Assembly (NCBI RefSeq): GCF_018613935.1
Contig: NZ_JAGGPF010000010.1
Span: forward strand, 372,001-436,000
Direction of reading: 5' to 3'
Length of the DNA: 64,000 nt
DNA from: Agromyces sp. ISL-38
Lineage (GTDB): Bacteria; Actinomycetota; Actinomycetes; Actinomycetales; Microbacteriaceae
In this document: piece after piece, positions 29,960 to 39,211 of the stretch
Layout: every line of letters begins with the position of its first letter
Numbering within the stretch: position 1 is the stretch's first letter
Made by a program: the position numbers and the translations under genes
The notes under the pieces: generated by a model
The model's input: the letters and a program-made list of their open reading frames with translations, nothing else
What the model was told of the DNA's origin: nothing
Databases searched by the model: none

Positions 29960-32098
29960 CTACGCGCCGACACCCTTGATCGGCGGGTGGTGGAACGTGT
30001 CTCCGAAGACCCGTTCGCTCGCGCCCACGCGGTCGAGATAGGGCGTCACGCCGCCCATCTGGAAGGGGAAGCCCGCGCCGAGGAGCATGCAGAGGTCGAT
30101 GTCCTCGGGCGCCTCGACGACGCCGTCTTCGAGCATGCGGTGCACTTCGTCGGCGAGACCGTCTTGCAGGCGCGTCAGGATCTCGTCGGCCGTCAACGGG
30201 TTCTTGCCGCCAGACACGAGCTTGAGCGCGCCCTTGTCGAAGCCCTTGACCTTGCCCTTGTCGTCTTTGTCGAGGAGCTTGCCGTGGTCGGCGAGCTTGT
30301 GCAGGTTCTCGCTGCGGTAGAACCGATCGGGGAACGCCGCGTGGTGGGTGTCGAGCACGTGCGCGCCGACCTTGAGTCCCACGAGGTCGAGCAGCTGCGA
30401 CGGAGGCATCGGCAGGCCGAGGGGCGCGATGGCCTCATCGACGACCTCGAACGACGTGCCGTTGTCGACGGCGTGCATCGCCTCGCCGAGCAGCTTCGCG
30501 AGCACGCGATTGACGACGAAACCGGGCGTATCGGCGGTGATCACGGCGTTCTTCTTCAGGTTCTTCGCCGTGACCATCGCGGTCGACAGCGTCGCATCAT
30601 CGGTGTGCGGGGTCTTCACGACCTCGATGAGCGGCATGACCGCGACCGGCGTGAAGAAATGGAATCCGACGACCCGCTCGGGGTGCTTCAGCTTGGCCCC
30701 GATCTGCTCGACCGAGAGCGACGACGTGTTCGTGGCGAGCACGGCCTCGGGGGAGACGAACTGCTCCACCTCGGCGAACACGTTCTGCTTGATCTCGAGC
30801 TCTTCGAAGACCGCCTCGATCACCCAGTCGCAGTCCGCGAAATCGGCCTTGTCGGTGGTGCCGGTGACGAGCGCCTTCAAGCGGTTCGCCTCATCGGGGG
30901 AGATCCGGCCCTTGCCGAGGAGGGCGTCGATCTCGTCGGCGATGTGGGCGACGCCCTTGTCGACGCGCTCCTGGTCGAGGTCGGTGATGACGACCGGAAC
31001 CCGGAGACGACGCACGAACAGCAGGGCGAGCTGGCTCGCCATGTATCCGGCACCGAGCACGCCGACCTTCGTGACCTTCTTCGCGAGCGCCGTGTCGGGC
31101 GCGCCGGCGGGCCGCTTCACCCGCTTCTGCACGAGATTGAAGGCATAGACGGATGCCTGGAGCTGGTCGCCTGCGATGAGCTCGGCGAGCGCCTCGTCTT
31201 CACGCGCGAATCCCTCGGCCTTCGTGCCGCTCTTCGCAGCCTTCAGCAGGTCGAGCGCGGCGTACGGCGATTTCGGCACCGACCCGATGCGACTCTTCAG
31301 CATCTTCGAGGCGATGCCTATGGCGACATCCCACTTCACGAGCCGCTCGACCTTGCCTGGCTCATTCGGGCGCTTCACCTTGATGCGCCCTGACACGACC
31401 CCGTCTGCCCACCTGATCGAGTCTTCCAGGAAGCTCACCGACGGGAACAGTGCGTCGGCGATGCCGAGTTCGAGCACATCCGACGCCTTCAGCATGCGGT
31501 TCTGCTTCAGCGGGTTCTCGATGACGACCTTCAGCGCGTTCTCGATGCCGATGAGGTTCGGCAGGAGGAAGGCGCCGCCCCAACCCGGGATGAGCCCGAG
31601 GAACACCTCGGGAAGTGCCACGGCGGGAACCGAGGCGTCCACCGTGCGGTAGTCGGCGTTCAGCGCGATCTCGAGGCCGCCACCGAGCGCGAGGCCGTTG
31701 ATGAAGGCGAACGACGGCACGCCGAGTTCGGAGGCCTTGCCGAGCGCATAGTGCCCGAGCTGTCCCATCTTGCGCGCGGTCTCGGCGTCGGGGATCTCGG
31801 CGACCTTGGTGAGGTCGGCGCCCGCGGCGAGGATGAACGGCTTGCCGGTCACCGCGACCGCGTGGATCTCACCCGCCGACGCGCGTGCCTTCAGGGCGTC
31901 GAGCGTCTTCGCGTACTCGAGCAGCGTGACCGGGCCGAGGGTGTTCGGCCGGGTGTGGTCGCGTCCGTTGTCGAGGGTGACGAGGGCGAGGGTCTTGCCG
32001 TCGGAGAGTGGGATGTCGCGCACGAACGAACGGGTGACGACCTCGTCGTCGGAGAGGGCGGCGAGCGAATCGAAGTCGATGGTCGTGTAGTCGGTCAT
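29960..32098 (-). CDS. Fatty-acid oxidation bifunctional protein: enoyl-CoA hydratase / 3-hydroxyacyl-CoA dehydrogenase
   Basis: 712 residues. Crotonase domain first (about 1-300) with oxyanion-hole segment AAGADLTKVA and catalytic Glu residues in LALGGGLE and LPEVFLGLIPGWGG. Then an NAD-binding dehydrogenase domain starting VGVLGAGYMA (near 345), the catalytic His in GFHFFTPVAVMP, and a C-terminal helical dimerisation domain. It is the alpha subunit of a beta-oxidation complex; the thiolase gene upstream overlaps by 4 bp (ATGA) and encodes the beta subunit. ATG 32098 is chosen from that overlap. Confidence 0.94.
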   Translation of the reverse strand: MTDYTTIDFDSLAALSDDEVVTRSFVRDIPLSDGKTLALVTLDNGRDHTRPNTLGPVTLLEYAKTLDALKARASAGEIHAVAVTGKPFILAAGADLTKVAEIPDAETARKMGQLGHYALGKASELGVPSFAFINGLALGGGLEIALNADYRTVDASVPAVALPEVFLGLIPGWGGAFLLPNLIGIENALKVVIENPLKQNRMLKASDVLELGIADALFPSVSFLEDSIRWADGVVSGRIKVKRPNEPGKVERLVKWDVAIGIASKMLKSRIGSVPKSPYAALDLLKAAKSGTKAEGFAREDEALAELIAGDQLQASVYAFNLVQKRVKRPAGAPDTALAKKVTKVGVLGAGYMASQLALLFVRRLRVPVVITDLDQERVDKGVAHIADEIDALLGKGRISPDEANRLKALVTGTTDKADFADCDWVIEAVFEELEIKQNVFAEVEQFVSPEAVLATNTSSLSVEQIGAKLKHPERVVGFHFFTPVAVMPLIEVVKTPHTDDATLSTAMVTAKNLKKNAVITADTPGFVVNRVLAKLLGEAMHAVDNGTSFEVVDEAIAPLGLPMPPSQLLDLVGLKVGAHVLDTHHAAFPDRFYRSENLHKLADHGKLLDKDDKGKVKGFDKGALKLVSGGKNPLTADEILTRLQDGLADEVHRMLEDGVVEAPEDIDLCMLLGAGFPFQMGGVTPYLDRVGASERVFGDTFHHPPIKGVGA

Positions 32099-33306
32099 CC
32101 GCGGGCCTTCTTCGCCTTCTTGTTGAAGTTCGGGTTCTCCCAGATCATGGTGCCGCCCTGGCCGAGGCCGACGCACATGCTCGTGATGCCGTAGCGCACA
32201 TCGGGACGCTCGGTGAACTGGCTCGCGAGCTGGTTCATGAGGCGCACGCCGGAGGAGGCGAGCGGGTGACCGACGGCGATCGCACCGCCCCACGGGTTGA
32301 CCCGTGGATCGTCGTCGGCGATGCCGTAGTGATCGAGGAACGAGAGCACCTGCACGGCGAACGCCTCGTTCATCTCGAAGAGGTCGATGTCGTCGATCGA
32401 GAGGCCCGCCTTGCGCAGCGCCTTCTCGGTCGCAGGGATCGGGCCGATGCCCATGATCTCGGGGTCGACGCCGGCGAAGGCGAAGCTCACGAGCTTCATC
32501 TTCGGGGCCAGTCCGAGCTCCTTCGCCGCGGCGCCGGAGGCGAGGATCGCCGCCGTCGCGCCGTCGTTCAGGCCGGAGGCGTTGCCCGCGGTGATGCGGC
32601 CGTGCGGACGGAACGGCGTCTTCAGCGCGGCGAGGCCCTCGAGGGTCGTCTCGGGGCGCATCATCTCGTCGCGCGTGGCGAGGCCCCAGCCCTCATCGGT
32701 GCGGATCGCGATCGGCACGAGGTCCTGTTGGATCTTTCCGGCGGCGTAGGCGGCAGCCGTCTTCTGCTGGCTCGCCATCGCATACCGGTCGCTTCGCTCC
32801 TTCGTGAGCTGCGGGAACCGGTCGTGGATGCGCTCGGCGGTCGCACCCATCACGAGGGCGTCCTCGCCCACGAGGCGCTCGCTCAGGAAGCGCGGATTCG
32901 GGTCGACGCCCGAGCCCATGGGGTGGTGGCCCATGTGCTCGACGCCGCCCGCGATGGCGAGGTCGTACATGCCGAATCCGATCGAGCCCGACATCATCGC
33001 GGTGGCCGTCATGGCGCCGGCGCACATGCGGTCGATCGAGAAGCCCGGCACGGTCTTCGGGAGCCCTGCGAGCAGCGCTGCCGTGCGACCGAGGGTCAGG
33101 CCCTGGTCGCCGGTCTGCGTCGTCGCCGCGATCGCGACATCGTCGATGCGATCCTTCGGCACGTTCGGGTTGCGCTCGAGGAGCGCGACGATCGCCTTCA
33201 CGACGAGGTCATCGGCTCGGGTGTTCCAGTACATTCCCTTGTCGCCGGCCTTGCCGAACGGGGTACGGACCCCGTCGACGAACACGACTTCAGCTTGATC
33301 AGCCAC
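32095..33306 (-). CDS. Acetyl-CoA acyltransferase (3-ketoacyl-CoA thiolase)
   Basis: 403 residues from GTG 33306, with GAAAGTGAG upstream; GTG 33318 is an alternative. Releases acetyl-CoA from 3-ketoacyl-CoA. Active-site Cys95 (DRMCAGA), His in GGAIAVGHPLASSG and second Cys in SMCVGLGQG are all present. Transcribed before, and overlapping, the hydratase/dehydrogenase gene, so the two make a FadAB-type complex. RNase D lies 75 bp upstream on the same strand. Confidence 0.94.
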   Translation of the reverse strand: MADQAEVVFVDGVRTPFGKAGDKGMYWNTRADDLVVKAIVALLERNPNVPKDRIDDVAIAATTQTGDQGLTLGRTAALLAGLPKTVPGFSIDRMCAGAMTATAMMSGSIGFGMYDLAIAGGVEHMGHHPMGSGVDPNPRFLSERLVGEDALVMGATAERIHDRFPQLTKERSDRYAMASQQKTAAAYAAGKIQQDLVPIAIRTDEGWGLATRDEMMRPETTLEGLAALKTPFRPHGRITAGNASGLNDGATAAILASGAAAKELGLAPKMKLVSFAFAGVDPEIMGIGPIPATEKALRKAGLSIDDIDLFEMNEAFAVQVLSFLDHYGIADDDPRVNPWGGAIAVGHPLASSGVRLMNQLASQFTERPDVRYGITSMCVGLGQGGTMIWENPNFNKKAKKARG

Positions 33307-33381
33307 GCTGCAGCTCACTTTCGATCAGGATGACTCGATCCTACGAAGCGCGTTGTGGGCCGTTGAATCGCTTGACGGAAC

Positions 33382-34578
33382 CTACGAAGCGCTCGTCGCG
33401 GCGTCCTCGACGGTTTGTGCCGCCTCGACAAAGGCATCGGCGATTGTCTGTGAGGTTGCCTCAACCTGCCACGGTCGGGCGCCCAGCTTGGCGAGCGCCT
33501 CGCCGACGGTCTGGGCGGTCACCTCGGCAGGCGGATTCCACGCGACGCGTCGCAAGTGGTCGGGAGTGAGCAGGTTCTCAACCGGCATCTCGACTTGCTC
33601 GGCGAGGTCGAGGACTCCCGCACGTGCGATGCGAAGCCGTGCGTCAGCCTCGGGGTTGCGCGCCGCCCAGGCGCGCGGCGGAGGTGGGGAGTCGCTCGGC
33701 ACGCGCACGGCCGGCAGGTCGGTGGTCGAGAGGCCACGCTCGACGGCCGCCCACCAGCGATCGAGCTCGGAGCGGCTCGCTCGCCCATTGAACTCGCGGA
33801 GATCGGCGAGGGCACGTCGCGACGTGGGCATCACGCGGACTGCGGCCAGCAGGGAGGCATCCGGAACCAGGCGGCCGGGAGCCACATCGAGCTCGGAGGC
33901 GAGCGCATCGCGTGTCAGCCACAGCTCGCGCGCGACCGCCAGGTTGCGGGGGTTGCGCATCGCGTGGATGCCCGAGAGGCGCCGCCACGGCTCGGCAGCT
34001 GCAGGCTTCGCCTCTTTGTGCAGCACTGCGTCGAACTCCTGAGCGGCGATGTCGGCCTTGCCGGTCTCATTGAGACGTTCGCCGAGCTTCTCCCGGATGT
34101 CGATGAGCAGCTCGACGTCGAGCGCCGCGTAGCGGAGCCACGACTCGGGCAACGGGCGGGTCGACCAGTCGGATGCCGAATGCTCTTTCGCGAGCCGGAT
34201 GTCGAGGAGCTCCTCGACGACCGAGGCGAGCCCGACGCGCGGCATCCCGAGCAGTCTCGCGGCGAGCTCGGTGTCGAAGATGCGCTCGGGATCGAGGCCC
34301 ACCTCACGAAGGCACGCGAGGTCTTGGCTCGCCGCGTGCAGCACCCATTCCTCGGAGTGGATGGCACCCTGGAGGGCCGAGAAGTCGGGGATCTGCGGCG
34401 GATCGAAGAGGAAGGTGCCGGATCCGCGGCGGTACATCTGAATGAGGTAGGCGCGCTGCGAATAGCGGAAACCGCTCGCGCGCTCTGCGTCGACCGCGAT
34501 CGGACCTTCACCGCCGGCGAGACGCGCAACGGCGTCGTCGAACTCGGCGGGAGACTCGATCACCCGGAATTCATCCAC
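33382..34578 (-). CDS. rnd: Ribonuclease D-like 3'-5' exonuclease with HRDC domain
   Basis: 398 residues. DEDDy exonuclease: motif I Asp30 and Glu32 in AVDAE, motif II Asp in HAASQDLACL, and motif III YxxxD in YAALDVELL. An HRDC domain (about 210-285) follows and the C-terminal region resembles a second, degenerate HRDC. Predicted role is RNA 3' end maturation. Its start overlaps the DUF3000 stop by 8 bp, the common actinobacterial DUF3000-rnd pair. Confidence 0.92.
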   Translation of the reverse strand: MDEFRVIESPAEFDDAVARLAGGEGPIAVDAERASGFRYSQRAYLIQMYRRGSGTFLFDPPQIPDFSALQGAIHSEEWVLHAASQDLACLREVGLDPERIFDTELAARLLGMPRVGLASVVEELLDIRLAKEHSASDWSTRPLPESWLRYAALDVELLIDIREKLGERLNETGKADIAAQEFDAVLHKEAKPAAAEPWRRLSGIHAMRNPRNLAVARELWLTRDALASELDVAPGRLVPDASLLAAVRVMPTSRRALADLREFNGRASRSELDRWWAAVERGLSTTDLPAVRVPSDSPPPPRAWAARNPEADARLRIARAGVLDLAEQVEMPVENLLTPDHLRRVAWNPPAEVTAQTVGEALAKLGARPWQVEATSQTIADAFVEAAQTVEDAATSAS

Positions 34579-35161
34579 GGTTGGACCTCCGACGGGGTAG
34601 GGCGGTCACCCCTTCCGATCTGGGTGGCAGTCCTGCCAACATGCACAACAATTCGCTCCAGCCTTCCACATGTGCGCCCGCTGACGAATCGAGGGGGGTC
34701 CAGGAGGCTCGCAACTCGATCTGCGCACCGTCGCCCTGGCGCGCGAGTTCGCCGAATCCCGTGGAGAGGATCTTCGTCGCGGTGCCGGATGCCGCGATGT
34801 ATCGTGCGCCGCGCGCATCGAGTGCATCGACGAGCCACGACCACGCGACATCCGCGAGGAACGGGTCGAGCCCGATGTCGGTCTCGAGGGGCGCCTGCGC
34901 GAAGCACACGACCCGGAACCGGCCGCCCCACGCCTCGGGCTCACTGGGATCGTAGAGGAGCACGAAGCGTCCGGTGCCGAGTTCGGAGTCGTCGCCGTGG
35001 CGGCTCGGCATGACATCCGCCGACAGCGCCACGGCGTACGGGGCGAGGGAGCCCGGCGCCGGAATCTCGGTGACCACGAGCTCAGGCCGCAGCGAGGCCG
35101 CACGCAGCGAGTCGAGTGCGGCCGCGAACTCGGGCGGCGGAGCGATCGCAGAGTCGGGCAC
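34571..35161 (-). CDS. DUF3000 family protein
   Basis: 196 residues from GTG 35161. Conserved actinobacterial family of unknown function, with PAPGSLAPYAVALSADV, GRFVLLYDPSEPEAWGGRFR and ASWTP...HVEGWSELLC. No catalytic motif recognised. A -10 box TAGTCT sits 6 nt upstream with no ribosome site. It is the first gene of the minus-strand run DUF3000, rnd, thiolase, hydratase/dehydrogenase. Confidence 0.88.
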   Translation of the reverse strand: MPDSAIAPPPEFAAALDSLRAASLRPELVVTEIPAPGSLAPYAVALSADVMPSRHGDDSELGTGRFVLLYDPSEPEAWGGRFRVVCFAQAPLETDIGLDPFLADVAWSWLVDALDARGARYIAASGTATKILSTGFGELARQGDGAQIELRASWTPLDSSAGAHVEGWSELLCMLAGLPPRSEGVTALPRRRSNRG

Positions 35162-35167
35162 GAGTGC

Positions 35168-35173
35168 AGACTA
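35168..35173 (-). promoter_or_regulatory. -10 box (TAGTCT) for leaderless DUF3000
   Basis: Minus-strand TAGTCT ends 6 nt before GTG 35161. A plus-strand TAGAGT (35172-35177) overlaps it and could serve the divergent hydrolase gene. Confidence 0.45.
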
Positions 35174-35252
35174 GAGTCTCGACTGGGGCGGATGCCGACG
35201 GCACGCCGCACCGCATCCACACGATGACCGCTTCGCTCTGGGAGGGCAACGG

Positions 35253-36467
35253 ATGAGTCGGCGCGAGAGCACAGGACGGATGATCGGGATCGCAGCGGGG
35301 GCTTCGGCACTCCTCATCGCCGCGGTCGCTGCGCTGACCGCGGCAGTCACCGTGCGTTTCGCGCGCAAGGTCGTGATTCCGATCTCCACTCGGGAGGAAG
35401 ACGTGCGCGTCGTCGGGGTCGACCTCGCGAGCGGCGAGATCACGCTCGCGGCATCCGACGAGGCCCGCATGGGCGGACGGTACGGCTTCTGGTTCGACCG
35501 CGACGCCGGTCACGCCCGGCTCGGCGACGTCATCGACGAAGGCCACCGCACTGTGCGTCGCCGCATCGAGTCCGTCGACTTCGGGCGCCTCGAGCGCACG
35601 TCGCGTGGGCGCATGAACGCGTCGTACCATCTCGGTCCGTGGGAGCTCGGCCACCCGTACGAGAACGTGGTCGTCGAGACGTCGCTCGGCCCGGCGCCCG
35701 CGTGGCTGGTGCCCGCGGAGTCGCCGTCGGGCCGGTGGGTGATCCAGGTGCACGGCCGGGGCGCGAAGCGTCATGAGGCCCTGCGCGCGGTCGAGCCCGC
35801 GCGGGAAGCGGGGTGGAACTCCCTGCTCATCTCCTACCGGAACGACGGCGAAGCGCCAGAGAGCGAGGATCGTCGCTATGGGCTCGGTGGAACGGAGTGG
35901 GCCGACGTCGTCGCTGCGGTGCAGTTCGCGATCGACCACGGGGCAGAGCGCGTGGTGCTCATGGGGTGGTCTATGGGGGGATCGATCGTGTTGCAGGCGG
36001 TGCTCCGCGCCGCTTCGGTGCGAGAGCGACTCGTCGGCATCATGCTCGACTCGCCGGCGATCGACTGGGTGGACATCCTCAGGTTCCAGGGGCGGGCCGA
36101 GGGGCTGCCGAACGGAATGGCCGATGCCGTGGCGCGCCTCCTCGGCGGACCGTTCAGCGGTGGCCTCACGGGGATCGCGGCTCCCATCACGTTCGCCGAC
36201 CTCGACCCCGTAGCGCGCGCCGAGGAGTTCGCGGTGCCGATCCTCCTCATGCACAGCGTCGACGACGGATTCGTGCCGATCGACGGGTCCCGACGATTCG
36301 CCGCCGCGCGTCCCGATCTCATCGAGTTCGAGGTCTTCGAGGGTGCGCGACACACGAAGCTCTGGAATCACGACCCCGAGCGATGGACGAACCTCATCGA
36401 GGGCTGGCTCGCGCGGCGTTCCGAGGGCGTCGAACGGCTCGGCGACGAAGCAGAGATCGTCGGCTGA
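35253..36467 (+). CDS. Alpha/beta hydrolase, membrane-anchored
   Basis: 404 residues. One N-terminal membrane helix (about 10-34) then a regulatory beta domain and an alpha/beta hydrolase domain from about 160. Nucleophile Ser240 in GWSMGG; acid in LMHSVDDGFVP (near 335); His in EGARHTKLWN (near 368). Resembles YqkD/BAAT-like esterases or acyl-peptide-type hydrolases; substrate unknown. ATG 35253 preceded by GGGAGGG. Ends 3 bp before the convergent sufE stop. Confidence 0.87.
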   Translation: MSRRESTGRMIGIAAGASALLIAAVAALTAAVTVRFARKVVIPISTREEDVRVVGVDLASGEITLAASDEARMGGRYGFWFDRDAGHARLGDVIDEGHRTVRRRIESVDFGRLERTSRGRMNASYHLGPWELGHPYENVVVETSLGPAPAWLVPAESPSGRWVIQVHGRGAKRHEALRAVEPAREAGWNSLLISYRNDGEAPESEDRRYGLGGTEWADVVAAVQFAIDHGAERVVLMGWSMGGSIVLQAVLRAASVRERLVGIMLDSPAIDWVDILRFQGRAEGLPNGMADAVARLLGGPFSGGLTGIAAPITFADLDPVARAEEFAVPILLMHSVDDGFVPIDGSRRFAAARPDLIEFEVFEGARHTKLWNHDPERWTNLIEGWLARRSEGVERLGDEAEIVG

Positions 36468-36470
36468 GGA

Positions 36471-36908
36471 TCAGGCCGCGAGGCGCCGGCGCAACTGCCG
36501 CTTGGTGCGCGCGAGCATGCCCGTCATGCCGCGAACCCGCAGCGGGGAGACGGCCTCGCCGAGTCCGAGCGACTGCGGGTAGTCGTCGGGGATCGCGAAC
36601 ACCTCGTCGACCGTGAGACCGTCGAGTCCCTGCGCGAGGATCGAGGCGAAACCGCGGGTCGTCGGCGATTCGGCCGGCGCCGTGGCATAGAGGTGCACGA
36701 GCCCTTCGTCGACCTCCAGGAAGATGTACACCGGCGACTGGCACTCCTCGACACGCTCGAGCAGGTCGGGGTGGTCGGCGTATCGCGCCGGCAACGCGGG
36801 GAGCTCGTTCGAGAACTCGAGCAGCAGTTGCAGGCGATCGCGCACGTCGAGCGCGAGGAAGTCCTCGCGGGTCTCGGCGAGTCGGGAGGGCAGGGTCGTG
36901 GCATCCAT
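36471..36908 (-). CDS. sufE: SufE-like cysteine desulfuration protein
   Basis: 145 residues. Accepts sulfane sulfur from a cysteine desulfurase (SufS) on a conserved Cys, seen here in VEECQSPVY near residue 53, and passes it to Fe-S assembly. The C-terminal half (TTRGFASILAQGLDGLTVDEVFAIP) is family-typical. It follows sseA by 47 bp on the same strand, a common actinobacterial pair coupling sulfurtransfer functions. Confidence 0.94.
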   Translation of the reverse strand: MDATTLPSRLAETREDFLALDVRDRLQLLLEFSNELPALPARYADHPDLLERVEECQSPVYIFLEVDEGLVHLYATAPAESPTTRGFASILAQGLDGLTVDEVFAIPDDYPQSLGLGEAVSPLRVRGMTGMLARTKRQLRRRLAA

Positions 36909-36955
36909 CGCTTCTATTCTCCCATTCCCGGCTGCGACCCCGCCCATAGCGCCGG

Positions 36956-37855
36956 TCAGCGGCCCGGAACCTCGCCGCGATCGGCGCCCGTGACGATCGG
37001 CACGCGCACGGCGCTGCCCCACTCGGTCCACGATCCGTCGTAGTTGCGCACCTTCTCGAAGCCGAGCAGGTGCGTGAGCACGAACCACGTGTGGCTCGAT
37101 CGCTCGCCGATGCGGCAGTACGCGATCACGTCGTCGCCGTCGGTGAGCCCGACCTCGGTGCGGTAGATGGCATCGAGCTCGTCACGCGTCTTGAACGTGC
37201 CGTCGCCGGCGGCCGCACGAGCCCAGGGCACGGATGCCGCGGTGGGGATGTGCCCGGCGCGAAGCGCGCTCTCCTCAGGGTAGGCGGGGGCGGTCGTGCG
37301 CTCCCCGTTGTACTCCTCGGGCGAGCGCACGTCGATGAGCGGGTTTCCGAAGTGCGCGAGCACGTCGTCCTTGAATGCGCGGATGGCGGAGTCATCGCGC
37401 TTCACGACGGGGTACTCGACGGGCGTCACCTGGGGGACGTCGGTCGTGATCTCGCGGCCCTCGGCGATCCACAGGTCGCGACCGCCGTCGAGAAGGCGCA
37501 CGTCTTCATGGCCGAACAGCGTGAACACCCAGAGTGCGTACGCGGCCCACCAGTTGTTCTTGTCGCCGTAGATGACGACGGTCGAGTCTCGCGAGATGCC
37601 CTTCGAGCCGAGCAGCGCCGCGAACTGCTCGTCGTCGACGTAGTCGCGGACGACGGGGTCGTTGAGGTCGGTGTGCCAGTCGATCTTGACGGCGCCCGGG
37701 ATGTGCCCGGTCTCGTAGAGGAGCACGTCTTCATCGGATTCGACCACGACGAGACCGGGTTGACCGAGGTGTTCGGCGAGCCACTGGGTGGTGACGAGAC
37801 GCTCGGGGTGGGCGTACTCGGCGAACTTAGCTGCGGAGTCGAACTCGGCGGACAT
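36956..37855 (-). CDS. sseA: Thiosulfate/3-mercaptopyruvate sulfurtransferase
   Basis: 299 residues, two rhodanese domains. The C-terminal one carries the active-site Cys in [16 protein letters not shown] (near 246). The N-terminal domain ([18 protein letters not shown]) is inactive, as usual. CRIGERS is the actinobacterial SseA-type loop. ATG 37855 is preceded by GGAGG. Probably transfers sulfur to cyanide or thiol acceptors and may supply the downstream SufE. Confidence 0.94.
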   Translation of the reverse strand: MSAEFDSAAKFAEYAHPERLVTTQWLAEHLGQPGLVVVESDEDVLLYETGHIPGAVKIDWHTDLNDPVVRDYVDDEQFAALLGSKGISRDSTVVIYGDKNNWWAAYALWVFTLFGHEDVRLLDGGRDLWIAEGREITTDVPQVTPVEYPVVKRDDSAIRAFKDDVLAHFGNPLIDVRSPEEYNGERTTAPAYPEESALRAGHIPTAASVPWARAAAGDGTFKTRDELDAIYRTEVGLTDGDDVIAYCRIGERSSHTWFVLTHLLGFEKVRNYDGSWTEWGSAVRVPIVTGADRGEVPGR

Positions 37856-37996
37856 GGGACCTCCTGGGATCGTCCGATCGGACGGGCTGGGCGGGGGAGC
37901 GGACTAGGCTGTTGACCTGTCCACCTCGAATCTACGCGGCGCGGCGGTCGAAGTCAGTACCCCCGTCATCCGGTGCAATACGGGAGCCTCTCAAGC

Positions 37997-39049
37997 ATGA
38001 CCTCGGCATCGACTCACGTCCTCATCCGCCTCATCGAGCGGAATCCGTCGATCTCCGGTGCGGAGATCGCCTCCGAGCTGGTGCCGCCGCCGCAGTTCGA
38101 GCACGCGTCGTTCGAGTCCTATCGACCCGACCCCGACTTCCCCTCCCAACAGGAGGCGCTCGATCGGCTCGGCGAGTTCGCCGCGGCGTGGCGCGCGCAG
38201 CGTCCCGGCGGGTTCTTCTCGCGGAACCGCAAGCCCAAGTCCGAACTGCCCGGCGTCTATCTCGATGGCGGGTTCGGCGTCGGCAAGACGCACCTGCTCG
38301 CCGCGCTCTGGCACATCGCGCCAGGACCCAAGTACTTCGGCACCTTCATCGAGTACACGGCGCTCGTCGGCGCGCTCGGCTACGCGGCCGCGCTGAAACT
38401 GCTGAGCGGCGCACGGCTGATCTGCATCGACGAGTTCGAGCTCGACGACCCGGGCGACACCATGCTGATGACCCGGTTCCTCGGCGAGCTGATGGCCGGC
38501 GGCACGCGAGTCGCGGCGACGTCGAACACGCCCCCGAATGCCCTCGGTGAGGGTCGCTTCGCAGCAGCCGACTTCCTGCGAGAGATCCATGCCCTCTCCG
38601 CGAACTTCGAGACGCACCGCATCGACGGCCTCGACTACCGGCGCCGCGACACCGAGGGACACGCGGAAGCCCTTCCCGACACGGCCGACGTCACCCGCAC
38701 CGCCGAGGCCCTGGCATCACGCGGGCACCTGGTGTCGCTCGACGGGTTCGACGAGCTCATCGCCCATCTCGCCACGGTGCATCCGGCGAAGTACATCAAG
38801 CTCATCGATGGCGTCGAGATCATCGCGCTCGACGGCGTGCGCGAGTTGAACGACCAGAACGCCGCCCTGCGCCTCGTTGCGTTCATCGACCGCGTCTACG
38901 ACGCCGAGGTCCCCGTCGTCGCGAGCGGCATCCCCCTCGACGAGGTCTTCGACGACGAGATGATGGCCGGCGGCTATCGCAAGAAGTACTTGCGCGCGAT
39001 GTCGCGCATGATCGCGCTGACGACGGGCGAATTGCCGCCACACGCGTGA
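37997..39049 (+). CDS. zapE: Cell division protein ZapE (AFG1-like ATPase)
   Basis: 350 residues from ATG 37997; a GTG at 37973 would add 8 residues. Walker A GGFGVGKTHL near 92, Walker B LICIDEFELDDPGD near 139, and arginine finger region SNTPPNALGEGRF near 177. In proteobacteria ZapE links ATP hydrolysis to the Z-ring; in actinobacteria its role is less clear. A hairpin (39046-39066) overlaps the stop. Confidence 0.9.
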   Translation: MTSASTHVLIRLIERNPSISGAEIASELVPPPQFEHASFESYRPDPDFPSQQEALDRLGEFAAAWRAQRPGGFFSRNRKPKSELPGVYLDGGFGVGKTHLLAALWHIAPGPKYFGTFIEYTALVGALGYAAALKLLSGARLICIDEFELDDPGDTMLMTRFLGELMAGGTRVAATSNTPPNALGEGRFAAADFLREIHALSANFETHRIDGLDYRRRDTEGHAEALPDTADVTRTAEALASRGHLVSLDGFDELIAHLATVHPAKYIKLIDGVEIIALDGVRELNDQNAALRLVAFIDRVYDAEVPVVASGIPLDEVFDDEMMAGGYRKKYLRAMSRMIALTTGELPPHA

Positions 39050-39066
39050 ATCGCGCGTCGATTCAC
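39046..39066 (+). terminator. Inverted repeat at the zapE stop
   Basis: GTGAATCG-CGCGT-CGATTCAC, a perfect 8-bp stem covering the zapE TGA. It has no T-tract; possibly a weak terminator insulating amt. Confidence 0.35.
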
Positions 39067-39116
39067 ATCGAACGCCCCGCGATCCGAAACATGCTGTTTA
39101 CATTTTGCTCGTTTAC

Positions 39117-39154
39117 GTAACGACCCGGAAACGGAACACGGTCCGAACCGAAAC
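39117..39154. promoter_or_regulatory. GlnR-like repeat array upstream of amt
   Basis: GTAAC-n6-GAAAC-n6-CGGTC-n6-GAAAC. The spacing is exactly that of the actinobacterial GlnR box gTnAC-n6-GaAAC-n6-gTnAC-n6-GaAAC, with three of four half-elements matching well and one (CGGTC) poor. It ends 57 bp before the amt ATG. Confidence 0.65.
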
Positions 39155-39211
39155 CTCCGCTGGTGAAACTGGGGCCCACAGGATCCCCCTGATTTCCGAG
39201 AGAGGTTCGAG

